DNA from: Spirosoma arboris
GTDB lineage: Bacteria > Bacteroidota > Bacteroidia > Cytophagales > Spirosomataceae
DNA: 64,000 nt
Assembly (NCBI RefSeq): GCF_009754945.1
Contig: NZ_WPIN01000002.1
Coordinates: 186,001-250,000 of the forward strand
Reading direction: 5' to 3'
Part shown: piece by piece, positions 9,273-18,344 of the stretch
Numbering within the stretch: the first letter of the stretch is position 1
How the letters are laid out: the number at the start of each line of letters is the position of its first letter
Notes under the pieces: model-generated
The model's input: the letters and a program-made list of their open reading frames with translations, nothing else
Told to the model about the DNA's origin: nothing
The model's database searches: none
Translations under genes and position numbers: made by a program

Positions 9273-10721
9273 ATGAAAATAAAGTCAACCATAGCCTTAT
9301 TAATGAGATGCTTATCAGGGATAGTAATCTTTGGTCTAGGCAGTTTCATTGGGCCCGTATTCGGCCAGCAGAAACCGGTTAATGTAGTGGTTTTATATTC
9401 CGACGACCAACGGTATAACACCATTCACGCCCTGGGGAACAACGTCATCCAGACGCCCAACCTCGACCGATTGGTGAAACAGGGTGTTGCTTTTACACGG
9501 GCGCAAACGATGGGCGGCATGCACGGCGCATTGTGCGTGCCAAGCCGGGCTATGCTCCATACGGGACGGTACCTGAACGACCTGCAAAAAACAGGCGATG
9601 TCATTCCTGCCGAACATACTACGTTGCCGGAATACCTGCAAACCAAAGGTTACCAGACTTATGCCATCGGGAAATGGCACAACGATAAGGCGTCCTTCGC
9701 CCGGAGTTACACCGGTGGAGCGGCACTTTATTTCGGAGGTATGCATTTTCCCAAAGATGGCGGTCAGGAACACCCGCAGTATGTAGATTTCGATCCATCG
9801 GGGCAATACACGAAAGCGAATCAAAACGCCAGCACCTATTCGTCGGAGCTATACGCCAACGAAGCGATTAAGTTTCTGAAGCAGCAAACGCCAACCTCCA
9901 AACCATTTTATTGCTACGTCGCCTTTACGTCACCCCACGACCCACGTACACCAACGGAAAAATACCGAAACCTGTATTCCAAAGAACAGATTCCACTGCC
10001 CGCAAATTTCCTCCCCCAACATCCGTTCGACAATGGTGATTTGTCTGTACGGGATGAAAAACTATTACCTCGGCCACTTAGCGAAGCCCAGGCCAAAGAG
10101 GAACTGGCGTTGTACTACGGGATGATTTCGGAGCTGGACGCGCAAATTGGGCGTATTCTGGATGAACTGGACAAACAAGGATTAACCCAAAATACCCTGA
10201 TTGTTTTTGCAGGTGATAATGGTCTGGCAGTCGGCAGTCACGGTTTATTGGGAAAGCAAAACGTTTACGAACATAGCATGCGAGTGCCGCTGATCATTAG
10301 CGGCCCAACTTTACCGAAAAACCAACGGGTTGACGCACTGACGTATCTAGCAGATATTTTCCCGACGGTAACGAGTGTGCTGGGCTTTCCAAATCCGCCT
10401 ACGGTTGAGAGCCAAAGTTTGTTACCGTTTATCAAAAACCCTAAGAAACCAGGTCGCCAGCAGGTCTATTACGCCTATCGTGATTTGCAACGGGCTGTTC
10501 GTACCGCCGATAACTGGAAGCTGATCAAATACAACGTCAATCAGCAACAAACCACTCAGTTATTTAATCTCAATAACGACCCTTACGAGACAAAGAACTT
10601 AGCCGACAATTCAGCCTTTGGGCAAAAGAAACAGCAACTGGAAGCGCTGTTAATCAGTGAAATGAAGACCTATCACGATGCACTCGACATCACTAAACCT
10701 AACTGGGGAAAACAACCCTAA
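9273..10721 (+). CDS. Type I sulfatase 1 (iduronate-2-sulfatase-like)
   Basis: Formylglycine-dependent sulfate-ester hydrolase, 482 residues, with an N-terminal signal (FGLGSFIGPVFGQQ). Metal-site YSDDQR, active-site CVPSR with Cys88 as the residue to be oxidised, GRY, the AIGKWH lysine/histidine motif, AFTSPHDP, and FAGDNGLAVGSHGLLGKQ followed by EHSMRVPL, a pattern typical of iduronate-2-sulfatase and choline-sulfatase-like enzymes. All canonical ligands look intact. First sulfatase after the susCD hairpin; 6 bases separate it from the next. Substrate unknown. Confidence 0.93.
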   Translation: MKIKSTIALLMRCLSGIVIFGLGSFIGPVFGQQKPVNVVVLYSDDQRYNTIHALGNNVIQTPNLDRLVKQGVAFTRAQTMGGMHGALCVPSRAMLHTGRYLNDLQKTGDVIPAEHTTLPEYLQTKGYQTYAIGKWHNDKASFARSYTGGAALYFGGMHFPKDGGQEHPQYVDFDPSGQYTKANQNASTYSSELYANEAIKFLKQQTPTSKPFYCYVAFTSPHDPRTPTEKYRNLYSKEQIPLPANFLPQHPFDNGDLSVRDEKLLPRPLSEAQAKEELALYYGMISELDAQIGRILDELDKQGLTQNTLIVFAGDNGLAVGSHGLLGKQNVYEHSMRVPLIISGPTLPKNQRVDALTYLADIFPTVTSVLGFPNPPTVESQSLLPFIKNPKKPGRQQVYYAYRDLQRAVRTADNWKLIKYNVNQQQTTQLFNLNNDPYETKNLADNSAFGQKKQQLEALLISEMKTYHDALDITKPNWGKQP

Positions 10722-10727
10722 GCGTTC

Positions 10728-13037
10728 ATGAAAAAGACCCCTCTTTTAATAACCAAATTCTCACTTGCAGCCTTGGCTTTGCTCGCAACAACAGCGAGCA
10801 CCAGGGCCCAGTACACACCCGTTCAACCCAGCAAGGCAACCATCGGCAAAACTGTAGCTGAAACACAGCAGTGGTGGCCCGAGCGGAAGAAAGCTCCACA
10901 GGGTGCTCCCAATGTTGTCTGGATTTTGCTGGACGACATTGGTTTCGGGGCAATCAGCTCGTTTGGTGGTTTGATTCAGACACCTACACTGGATAGTCTA
11001 GCCTATAACGGCCTTCGGTATACCAATTTCCACACGACCTCCATTTGTGCCCCAACTCGGGCAGCCTTGTTAACGGGCCGAAATCACCATTCGGCGCACA
11101 TGGGTCTTTTCCCAGAAAATGCTGTCGGGACACCGGGTTATGATGCGCAGATTCCGTTTGAAAAAGCGACGATTGCTGAGATTTTGAAGGAGAACGGCTA
11201 CAATACGTTTGCCCTGGGGAAATGGCACATCACTCCATTGGCTGATCTGACCCCAGCCGGACCATTTAATCGCTGGCCAACAGGTCGCGGGTTCGATCAC
11301 TTTTTCGGATTCCCATCTCGCGGAAGCACCGACCAATGGCATACTGAATTTTGGGAAGATACGCGTCGGATAAAAGACCAGCAGAACGGAAAGCATTTCA
11401 ATCAGGTGCTAGCCGACAAAGCGATCGAGTACGTTTCTGAACAGAAATCGGCCGCGCCGGATAAGCCGTTCTTTTTGTATCTAGCAACGGGTGCAGGTCA
11501 TGCCCCGCATCAGGTCGCGAAAGAATGGAGTGATAAATACAAAGGCAAGTTTGATGCTGGTTGGGATGCCTACCGCGAGCAAACCTTAGCCAATCAGATT
11601 CGTCTGGGTGTGGTCCCTAAAAACACGGTATTGCCCCCACGAAATCCGGGCATTAAAGCCTGGAATACCCTCTCAGAGCCGGAAAAGAAACTTTATGCTC
11701 GCTTCATGGAAGTGTACGCTGGTTTCCTGAGCTACACCGATCACGAAATCGGCCGCGTGGTGAACCATCTGAAGCAAATTGGCCAACTCGACAATACGTT
11801 GATCTTCGTGTCGGTTGGCGACAACGGGGCGAGCAAAGAAGGCACGTTTGTCGGTACCGTCAATAACTTCGATCCGGAAATCTCGGACGAAGAACATCTA
11901 AAGAAAAACCTGAAAGAGATTGATTTGATCGGTACCGAGTTCGCCAAGGCAAATTACCCATTGGGCTGGGCTGCCGCCACCAACGTACCATTCCGGCAGT
12001 GGAAAACGGACGCCAATTCAGAAGGTGGCACCCGAAATCCATTGATCGTTTTTTATCCGAAAGGAATCAAGGAAAAGGGCGCATTCCGCACGCAATACGG
12101 TCACGTCATCGATATTCTACCAACCACCGTTGAGCTGATCAATGCCCAGATTCCGCAAACTATCAATGGCTACAAACAGGATGCCGTTGAAGGAACGAGT
12201 CTGGCTTACAGCATTAATGATGCAAATGCGAGCAACCGTCATACGCAGCAGTATTACGAAATTCTGGGCACCCGTTCGATTTATAAAGACGGTTGGAAAG
12301 CGGGCACTCTTCACGTCAAGAAACAGCCGTTCGATCAGGATAAGTGGGAGCTGTTCAACATGAACGAAGATTTTAACGAACTGCACGATCTGGCAGCCAG
12401 CAATCCCGAAAAACTGAAAGAATTACGCGAGTTATTTGAAAGCGAAGCGGTTAAATACAACATCTATCCGTTGAAAGATGGCACTCCTCCTACCGTTGGA
12501 CCATCGGCTTACAAAAACCTGAACCAAGTGGTGTTGTATCCAGGCATTCAAACCCTGATCGATATTGCTAGTCCTCTCGCCGGAAAGCAAGCGTTTACGA
12601 TAACAGCCGACGTCATGATTCCGGCTAACGGAGCCGAAGGGGTCTTACTCTCGCGTGGTGGTCGGGCCGGTGGGCTTACGCTCTTTGTACAGGATAAGAA
12701 ATTGCAGTTTGTTTATAACCTCGGCGATGGAACCAAATACGCCGTCTGGTCGAAGGGTGTATTACCAGTGGGAAAAGCACTATTGCGTGTCGATGTCCAT
12801 TTTGATGCACAGAAAAAAGCTGGCCAGATCGATTTGTATGTCAACGGGACGCAGGAAGCCAAAACAACCTTCGAACGAAGCATTGCCTCGATTTATTCGC
12901 ACGAGGGTGTTAACGTCGGTTTTGATGACCTAACCCCCGTTTCGGATTCGTATAAAGTGCCCTTCGCGTTCACTGGCAAAATCAATAAAGTCACCCTCGA
13001 TTTCGAACCTAGCCAACAATCGTATCTGAAAAAGTAA
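10728..13037 (+). CDS. Type I sulfatase 2, large arylsulfatase with C-terminal beta-sandwich
   Basis: 769 residues, with a signal peptide (LALLATTASTRAQ). The N-terminal part carries LLDDIGFG, SICAPTRAALLTGR (active-site Cys107), ALGKWH and SVGDNGAS. The sequence resembles the long Pseudomonas/mycobacterial-type arylsulfatases. After the catalytic domain (about residues 45-580) the final 180 residues (FTITADVMIPANGAEGVLL, LYVNGTQEAKT) look like a concanavalin/LamG-type beta-sandwich, possibly for ligand binding. Starts 6 bases after sulfatase 1, ends before the first TTTTTGTCAT palindrome. Confidence 0.93.
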   Translation: MKKTPLLITKFSLAALALLATTASTRAQYTPVQPSKATIGKTVAETQQWWPERKKAPQGAPNVVWILLDDIGFGAISSFGGLIQTPTLDSLAYNGLRYTNFHTTSICAPTRAALLTGRNHHSAHMGLFPENAVGTPGYDAQIPFEKATIAEILKENGYNTFALGKWHITPLADLTPAGPFNRWPTGRGFDHFFGFPSRGSTDQWHTEFWEDTRRIKDQQNGKHFNQVLADKAIEYVSEQKSAAPDKPFFLYLATGAGHAPHQVAKEWSDKYKGKFDAGWDAYREQTLANQIRLGVVPKNTVLPPRNPGIKAWNTLSEPEKKLYARFMEVYAGFLSYTDHEIGRVVNHLKQIGQLDNTLIFVSVGDNGASKEGTFVGTVNNFDPEISDEEHLKKNLKEIDLIGTEFAKANYPLGWAAATNVPFRQWKTDANSEGGTRNPLIVFYPKGIKEKGAFRTQYGHVIDILPTTVELINAQIPQTINGYKQDAVEGTSLAYSINDANASNRHTQQYYEILGTRSIYKDGWKAGTLHVKKQPFDQDKWELFNMNEDFNELHDLAASNPEKLKELRELFESEAVKYNIYPLKDGTPPTVGPSAYKNLNQVVLYPGIQTLIDIASPLAGKQAFTITADVMIPANGAEGVLLSRGGRAGGLTLFVQDKKLQFVYNLGDGTKYAVWSKGVLPVGKALLRVDVHFDAQKKAGQIDLYVNGTQEAKTTFERSIASIYSHEGVNVGFDDLTPVSDSYKVPFAFTGKINKVTLDFEPSQQSYLKK

Positions 13038-13060
13038 CGCGGCCGGAAAGCCGCACCGCG

Positions 13061-13144
13061 TTTTTGTCATTCCGACGTTAGGAGGAATCTCAAGGTTCTT
13101 ATTAGTCAAGCTTGAGATTCCTCCTAACGTCGGAATGACAAAAA
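13061..13144. repeat. TTTTTGTCAT palindrome, copy 1
   Basis: Perfect 34-bp arms (13061-13094 and 13111-13144) beginning TTTTTGTCATTCCGACG and closing with the complement ending GACAAAAA, around a 16-base loop that includes GTCAAG next to CTTGAG. It is symmetrical, so it can act as a terminator on either strand. Related copies lie at 28995-29090 and 32061-32146. Confidence 0.9.
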
Positions 13145-13205
13145 CAGGACGCTGGAGATGCCATTTTAATATATCTAAATAGCCTCACTAACCCTGTTTT
13201 GATTA

Positions 13206-14639
13206 ATGCCTAAAAACATAACCCATATAGCCTTACTCCTGCTACTGGGCCTGCTCCTTCCGGGACTAGGATTCGCGCAGAAAAAGGCCAATCAGCCGAC
13301 GAACATCATCTTTATTCTATCGGATGATCACAGTGCGCCTTTTCTGAGTAGCTACGGATATCCGAGTATCAAAACACCCAACATCGACCGGTTGGCGCAG
13401 GAAGGAATTCGGTATACGCGTGCCTACACAACGGCCCCTCAGTGTGTATTGTCACGGGCGGCACTGATGACCGGCCGCTCGACGCTCGATATTCAGATGA
13501 CCCGCTTTTCGGCACCGCTGCCTGCTGATGTCATTACGTATCCCGAGCTACTACGAAAAGCGGGTTATTACACCGGTATTTGCGGACGAACTTTCCATCT
13601 GAACGGAAATCGCGGGGTGAAGGAATCGGCGGTGGTTTATGACAAATATGGTCTGGAGACCTTCAAAAACCGGGTCGATTACCTACGCACGACACCCAAT
13701 TCTGACACTATACAGCTTCAATACAAGGAGTTTCTGGACAAGGCTCCCAAAAACAAACCCTTTTTCTTACAGGTTGGCTACAGCGATCCGCACCGGGTTT
13801 TCACAGCGAAACAATTTGAGCCAGACCCAACAACGCTTAATCTCCCGGAAGGATGGCCCGACACGAAACTGGTCAGGGAAGATTTCGCAGCTTATCTCGG
13901 CGAAATTCAACGGCTGGATGGCGACGTTGGTCAGTTGCTGGACGAAATCAAAAAGCGAGGACTGGACCAAAATACGCTGGTTGTGTTCATTGGCGATAAC
14001 GGCGGGGCGTTACTGCGGGGTAAAGGCACGCTGTATAACCTCGGCATCAACGTACCCCTCATTGTGCGGCATCCTGGCCTGGTCAAAGCTGGGCAGGTGA
14101 ATACCGCCATCATATCGGGCGAAGACATTGCGCCAACCTTTTTGCAGGTGGCCGGGGTAGAGATTCCTAAAACTATGACGGGTAAAAGTTTGGTACCCTC
14201 CTTTCAACAAGCGTCGTACGAACCACACGATTACGTCTTTGCTGTACGGGGTGCCCACGGTCATGGTCTACCCACCAGCACGGTTCATTTTGACTTAGGG
14301 CGAACGATTATCGGCAACAGGTATAAGTTGATTTACAACGCCTTATGGCAATTACCTTATACGCCCGTCGATTTTGCAGCGCAACCCTTCTGGCTTGATT
14401 TAACCCAGCGACATGCCGAAGGAAAATTGAATCCCAAGATTGACCAGCGCTTGTTTGCAGCTCGCCGGGAGATGTTTGAACTCTTTGATCTGGAAAAAGA
14501 CCCGAACGAATTCACTAATCTGATTGGCGATGAACAACACCAGGATATTGTGCATGACTTGAAAACCCGATTACAAGAATGGATGATTCTGAACCGGGAT
14601 TACTTACCCTTGCCAATTCCACCGGAGGGAAGATATTGA
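13206..14639 (+). CDS. Type I sulfatase 3, variant active site CVLSR
   Basis: 477 residues with a signal peptide (LLLLGLLLPGLGFAQ). LSDDHSAPFLSSYG and TPNIDRLAQEG place it with heparan-N-sulfatase-like enzymes. The active-site motif reads C80-V-L-S-R84, with Leu where the consensus C/S-x-P/A-x-R has Pro or Ala. The following RAALMTGRS is normal. FIGDNGGALLRGKG is intact, but the usual GKWH motif is replaced by ICGRTFHLNG. Whether FGE accepts the CxLxR form is uncertain. It sits between two different repeat elements, as a single-gene segment. Confidence 0.9.
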   Translation: MPKNITHIALLLLLGLLLPGLGFAQKKANQPTNIIFILSDDHSAPFLSSYGYPSIKTPNIDRLAQEGIRYTRAYTTAPQCVLSRAALMTGRSTLDIQMTRFSAPLPADVITYPELLRKAGYYTGICGRTFHLNGNRGVKESAVVYDKYGLETFKNRVDYLRTTPNSDTIQLQYKEFLDKAPKNKPFFLQVGYSDPHRVFTAKQFEPDPTTLNLPEGWPDTKLVREDFAAYLGEIQRLDGDVGQLLDEIKKRGLDQNTLVVFIGDNGGALLRGKGTLYNLGINVPLIVRHPGLVKAGQVNTAIISGEDIAPTFLQVAGVEIPKTMTGKSLVPSFQQASYEPHDYVFAVRGAHGHGLPTSTVHFDLGRTIIGNRYKLIYNALWQLPYTPVDFAAQPFWLDLTQRHAEGKLNPKIDQRLFAARREMFELFDLEKDPNEFTNLIGDEQHQDIVHDLKTRLQEWMILNRDYLPLPIPPEGRY

Positions 14640-14649
14640 GTGGTTTGCT

Positions 14650-14763
14650 CCCCTCTCCTGTTTTGGGAGAGGGGTCGGGGGTGAGGGTAACCTGCCAATT
14701 CTGGTGATTCACCTCACGGCAGCGGCCGACCGTCCCAACCCCTCTCCTATAACAGGAGAGGGG
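14650..14763. repeat. Paired CCCCTCTCC hairpin element, copy 1
   Basis: Two short stem-loops, each CCCCTCTCC with its complement (14650-14674 and 14738-14763), flank a core with GGGGTGAGGGTAA, a CAATTCTGG segment and TTCACCTCAC. The same unit occurs in opposite orientation at 24684-24784 and as a half unit at 31223-31262. Confidence 0.85.
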
Positions 14764-14815
14764 CTCCTAACAGCCTTGTCCTTTAGTTGCGGGCCGTTTT
14801 TTAGAAGGAAAGCAT

Positions 14816-16651
14816 ATGATAAAAATAAAGAAACAACTCATCGGCCTGTTGCTATTGGGATTTTTTCAGGGAAAGGCACAAGCGCCTGCCGACCGACCCA
14901 ATATTCTCTGGATCGTTAGCGAGGATAATAACACCTCGCTAATTGGCTGTTATGGGAATCCCTACGCCACAACGCCCAACATCGACCAGTTTGCGAAAGA
15001 GAGCATCCTGTACAAAAATGCGTTTTCGACGGCCCCCGTTTGCGCGCCTTCGCGCAATACGCTCATTACGGGTATGTATCCTCCTTCGCTGGGCACCGAA
15101 CACATGCGCAGTACGTATCCGGTACCATCGTTTGTAAAGTTCTTCCCGAAGTACCTGCGGGAAGCAGGTTATTACACGACTAATAATTCCAAGAAAGATT
15201 ACAACACGACCGATCAGAAAGACGCCTGGGATGAGTCGAGTGATTCGGCGACCTACAAAAAGCGAAGATCTGGTCAACCGTTCTTTGCGGTGTTCAACCT
15301 GTTTGTATCGCACGAAAGCGGGTTGCATAAGCCACTTCCGTCGCTGCACCACGATCCAGAAAAAGCGCCCATTCCACCCTATCATCCCCGTACGACTGAG
15401 TTCAAACACGACTGGGCGCAGTATTACGACAAGGTCGAAACGATGGACCAACAATTCGGTAAACTGCTAAAAGAATTAACCGATGCTGGACTGGCTGAAA
15501 ACACCATCGTGTTCTACTACGCCGACAATGGTGGTATACTGGGACGTAGCAAACGGTTTATGTACGAATCGGGGCTACACGTACCGCTGGTGGTTCATTT
15601 ACCCAAAAAGTACGCGCATCTGGCGAAGGCAAAAGCGGGTTCACAAACGGACCAGCTCGTTACGTTTCTGGACTTTGCGCCCACTATTTTGAGCCTGACC
15701 GGTATCCAGATTCCAACCTATATGCAGGGACAGGCATTTCTGGGCAATCAGCAGAAACCCGAGCATCAATACGCCTATGGATTCCGGGGACGGATGGACG
15801 AAGCCATTGATCTATCTCGATCGGTGCGGGATAAAAAGTACCGCTATATTCGGAATTATCTGCCGCACAAAATTTACGGTCAGCACCTGAATTACTTATG
15901 GCAGGCCCCTTCGATTCCATCGTGGGAAGCTGAGTATAAAGCGGGTCGCCTGAACGAAGTACAGTCCCGTTTCTGGCAACCTAAACCTGCGGAGGAACTG
16001 TTTGATGTGGATGCCGACCCCGACAACATTCACAATCTGGCAACTGATCCACGATATGCAAAAGAACTGGTTCGGTTGCGAAAAGCCAACGACCAATGGC
16101 TCCGGCAAAGCAACGATGTTGGCTTCATTCCCGAAGCGATTCTGGCGAAAATTTCCAGTCAGGAGCCTTTGTACGATTACGCCCATCAGGGGAAATACAA
16201 CACCAATCGCATCATTGAAACGGCGACACTGGCTTCTTCGCGCAACCCAACCAATGCTACCAAACTCACCAAACGATTAACCGATACCGATCCGGTGGTA
16301 CGATACTGGGCTGCAACGGGTTGTACCATTTTGAAGCCCATTGCCGCTAAAGCATCGCTACAAAAACTGCTTCAGGACCCCGAAGCTGCCGTCCAGGTTG
16401 CCGCTGCCGAAGCACTCTATCAGCTTGGTGATAAAGAGGGATCGATTGCTGCGCTCAAGAAAGCCTTAACGGATTCCAATCGACTGATTCGTCTGCAGGC
16501 ACTCAGTGTTCTACAGTCGTTAGGTAAGGAGGCCAGTCCGGCATTACCAGAAGTGAAGGAAATTGTGACTCAGGCAGCGAAAGGCTATTCGGTCGATACG
16601 GCATACGATGTTCGGGCGGCCCAAAATCTGGTGGAAGAACTAAACCATTAA
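14816..16651 (+). CDS. Type I sulfatase 4 with C-terminal HEAT-like repeats
   Basis: 611 residues; ATG at 14816 gives a signal peptide (LIGLLLLGFFQGKAQA). Motifs: IVSEDNNTSLIGCYG (Glu-Asp in place of the usual Asp-Asp), PVCAPSRNTLITG with active-site Cys76, and YYADNGGILGRSKRF. The GKWH position reads NNSKKDYN, as in heparan-N-sulfatase-like members. After about residue 480 the sequence changes to alternating amphipathic helices (DPVVRYWAATG, DPEAAVQVAAAEALYQLG, DSNRLIRLQALSVLQSLG), which are HEAT-like repeats that may bind a partner protein. It ends 14 bases before the rhodanese gene. Confidence 0.92.
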   Translation: MIKIKKQLIGLLLLGFFQGKAQAPADRPNILWIVSEDNNTSLIGCYGNPYATTPNIDQFAKESILYKNAFSTAPVCAPSRNTLITGMYPPSLGTEHMRSTYPVPSFVKFFPKYLREAGYYTTNNSKKDYNTTDQKDAWDESSDSATYKKRRSGQPFFAVFNLFVSHESGLHKPLPSLHHDPEKAPIPPYHPRTTEFKHDWAQYYDKVETMDQQFGKLLKELTDAGLAENTIVFYYADNGGILGRSKRFMYESGLHVPLVVHLPKKYAHLAKAKAGSQTDQLVTFLDFAPTILSLTGIQIPTYMQGQAFLGNQQKPEHQYAYGFRGRMDEAIDLSRSVRDKKYRYIRNYLPHKIYGQHLNYLWQAPSIPSWEAEYKAGRLNEVQSRFWQPKPAEELFDVDADPDNIHNLATDPRYAKELVRLRKANDQWLRQSNDVGFIPEAILAKISSQEPLYDYAHQGKYNTNRIIETATLASSRNPTNATKLTKRLTDTDPVVRYWAATGCTILKPIAAKASLQKLLQDPEAAVQVAAAEALYQLGDKEGSIAALKKALTDSNRLIRLQALSVLQSLGKEASPALPEVKEIVTQAAKGYSVDTAYDVRAAQNLVEELNH

Positions 16652-16665
16652 ACAATCTCAAAGCC

Positions 16666-17058
16666 ATGAAAAAATTACCCCTACTTCTATTTGCCCTTCT
16701 ACTGACAATCGGTGCGTATGCCCAAACTAGCCAGAGTAAATTGAGCGATATTAAAAAATCGCCGGAAGCGATTGTCCAGGAAATTAAAGAAGGGAAAGCT
16801 TATCTGGTCGATGTCAGAACGCCCGAAGAATACAAGGAAGGGCATTTAGCGTATTCGAAGAACATTGATATTAAAGCCGCCGATTTCAAATCGCAGGTCA
16901 GCAAGTTGGATCGAAACAAGCCGGTTTACCTCTACTGCCGTTCGGGCAACCGCAGCGGAAAAGCGGCTGATACCTTGCAGACGCTAAACTTTAAATCCGC
17001 TTACAACATCGGTGGTTTTGCCGATTTGAAAACCGCTGGATTGCCCGCCGAACCTTAA
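16666..17058 (+). CDS. Exported single-domain rhodanese
   Basis: 130 residues: signal peptide (LLLFALLLTIGAYAQ) then one rhodanese domain with YLVDVRTPEEYKEGHL, NIDI and the active-site loop YLYCRSGNRSGKAA, whose Cys (about residue 91) can carry a persulfide. It transfers sulfane sulfur or serves as a thiol-disulfide/persulfide carrier in the periplasm. It lies between two sulfatase genes with 14- and 16-base spacings, so it is co-transcribed with them. A link to sulfur released in the periplasm is possible but unproven, because sulfatases release sulfate, not sulfane sulfur. Confidence 0.92.
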   Translation: MKKLPLLLFALLLTIGAYAQTSQSKLSDIKKSPEAIVQEIKEGKAYLVDVRTPEEYKEGHLAYSKNIDIKAADFKSQVSKLDRNKPVYLYCRSGNRSGKAADTLQTLNFKSAYNIGGFADLKTAGLPAEP

Positions 17059-17074
17059 TCAATAATTCGTAACC

Positions 17075-18340
17075 ATGACCTGCAACATGCTACGTTGGAT
17101 TACTTGTCTGTGGCTGATTAGTGCGATCAACGCACAAGCCCAAAACACAACCGTGTGGAAAACCCATGCCATCGACAATTCGCTGTTGGGTGCCGATGGT
17201 GTTCGGTTTGCGGATGCCAATGGCGATCACTTGCCCGACATTGCTACGGGTTGGGAGCAAAGCGGACTCGTGCGTGTTTATCTTAATCCAGGCAAAAAAC
17301 AAGTTGGCAAAAAATGGCCCTACGTAACAGTTGGCCGCGCTTCTGACGTAGAAGACGCCGTGATCGTGGATCTGGATGGCGACGGAGCCAAAGACGTAAT
17401 CAGTTGTTCGGAAGGTAGAACGATGCAGGTACAGGTTCACTGGGCGCCAAGTCCCGGAAAGAACTATACCGACTCGACGCTATGGAAAACCGAGATTTTC
17501 CCGGTCGCAAAAGGTGCCTTTCAGTGGATGTTTGCGGAGCCAGTTCAGGTGGATGGGCAAAACGGTGTCGATTTAATCGTGGGGGGCAAAAACCATAACC
17601 CTCAATCCTACATTGGCTGGCTCAAAGCACCAGCCAATCCCCGCAATCTGGCGGCCTGGCAGTGGTTTCCACTCGCTAAGGTTGGCTGGGTGATGTCAAT
17701 TCGGCTGGCGGATATCAACGGCGATCATCTCTCTGACATTGTCTATTCCGACCGCAAAGGAGATCACCAGGGGTGTTACTGGCTCGAAAATCCGGGAACG
17801 GCTAAAAGTACTGGCCCCTGGGCAAGTCATCTCATTGGCGAGGCCGGTCATGAAGTGATGTTTCTGGACCTGGCCGATCTGGACAAGGACGGAAAACAGG
17901 ATGTAGTGGTAGCGACCAAAGACGACAAGATTCACTTTATCCTCAAACTAAGTGCCGACGGCCTACACTGGGAAACGCATAAAATTTCGTATCCGGATCA
18001 TATTGGCCGGGGCAAAGCCGTCACAGTGGCCGATATCGATGGAGATAATCGGAACGATCTCGTGATTTCGTGTGAAGGCGCTGGTGAGGATCGGTCCGGT
18101 ATTGTTTACCTGCGCTATCGGAATTCAGTCTTTGATGCCGACTGGCAGCGTAATGAAATCAGTGGTCCCATCGGGATCAAATACGATCTGATTCCGGCCC
18201 TCGACATCGACAACGATGGAGATTTGGATGTCTTCTCGACAGAAGAAAATAACAATTCAGAGGGTGGAAAACCAGGATTGGGCCTGATCTGGTATGAGAA
18301 CCCACGCTCCTCAACATCACTAACCCGTTCAAAACCTTAA
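17075..18340 (+). CDS. Exported FG-GAP/VCBS-repeat beta-propeller protein
   Basis: 421 residues with an N-terminal signal (WITCLWLISAINAQAQ); an in-frame ATG at 17087 is an equally good start. Repeated calcium-binding-like loops are seen: DANGDHLPD, DLDGDGAKD, DINGDHLSD, DLDKDGKQD, DIDGDNRND and DIDNDGDLD, which fits a six- or seven-bladed propeller. No catalytic motif is seen. Such proteins accompany sulfatases and carbohydrate loci as binding or scaffolding parts. It is followed after 4 bases by sulfatase 5. Confidence 0.88.
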   Translation: MTCNMLRWITCLWLISAINAQAQNTTVWKTHAIDNSLLGADGVRFADANGDHLPDIATGWEQSGLVRVYLNPGKKQVGKKWPYVTVGRASDVEDAVIVDLDGDGAKDVISCSEGRTMQVQVHWAPSPGKNYTDSTLWKTEIFPVAKGAFQWMFAEPVQVDGQNGVDLIVGGKNHNPQSYIGWLKAPANPRNLAAWQWFPLAKVGWVMSIRLADINGDHLSDIVYSDRKGDHQGCYWLENPGTAKSTGPWASHLIGEAGHEVMFLDLADLDKDGKQDVVVATKDDKIHFILKLSADGLHWETHKISYPDHIGRGKAVTVADIDGDNRNDLVISCEGAGEDRSGIVYLRYRNSVFDADWQRNEISGPIGIKYDLIPALDIDNDGDLDVFSTEENNNSEGGKPGLGLIWYENPRSSTSLTRSKP

Positions 18341-18344
18341 CCTA

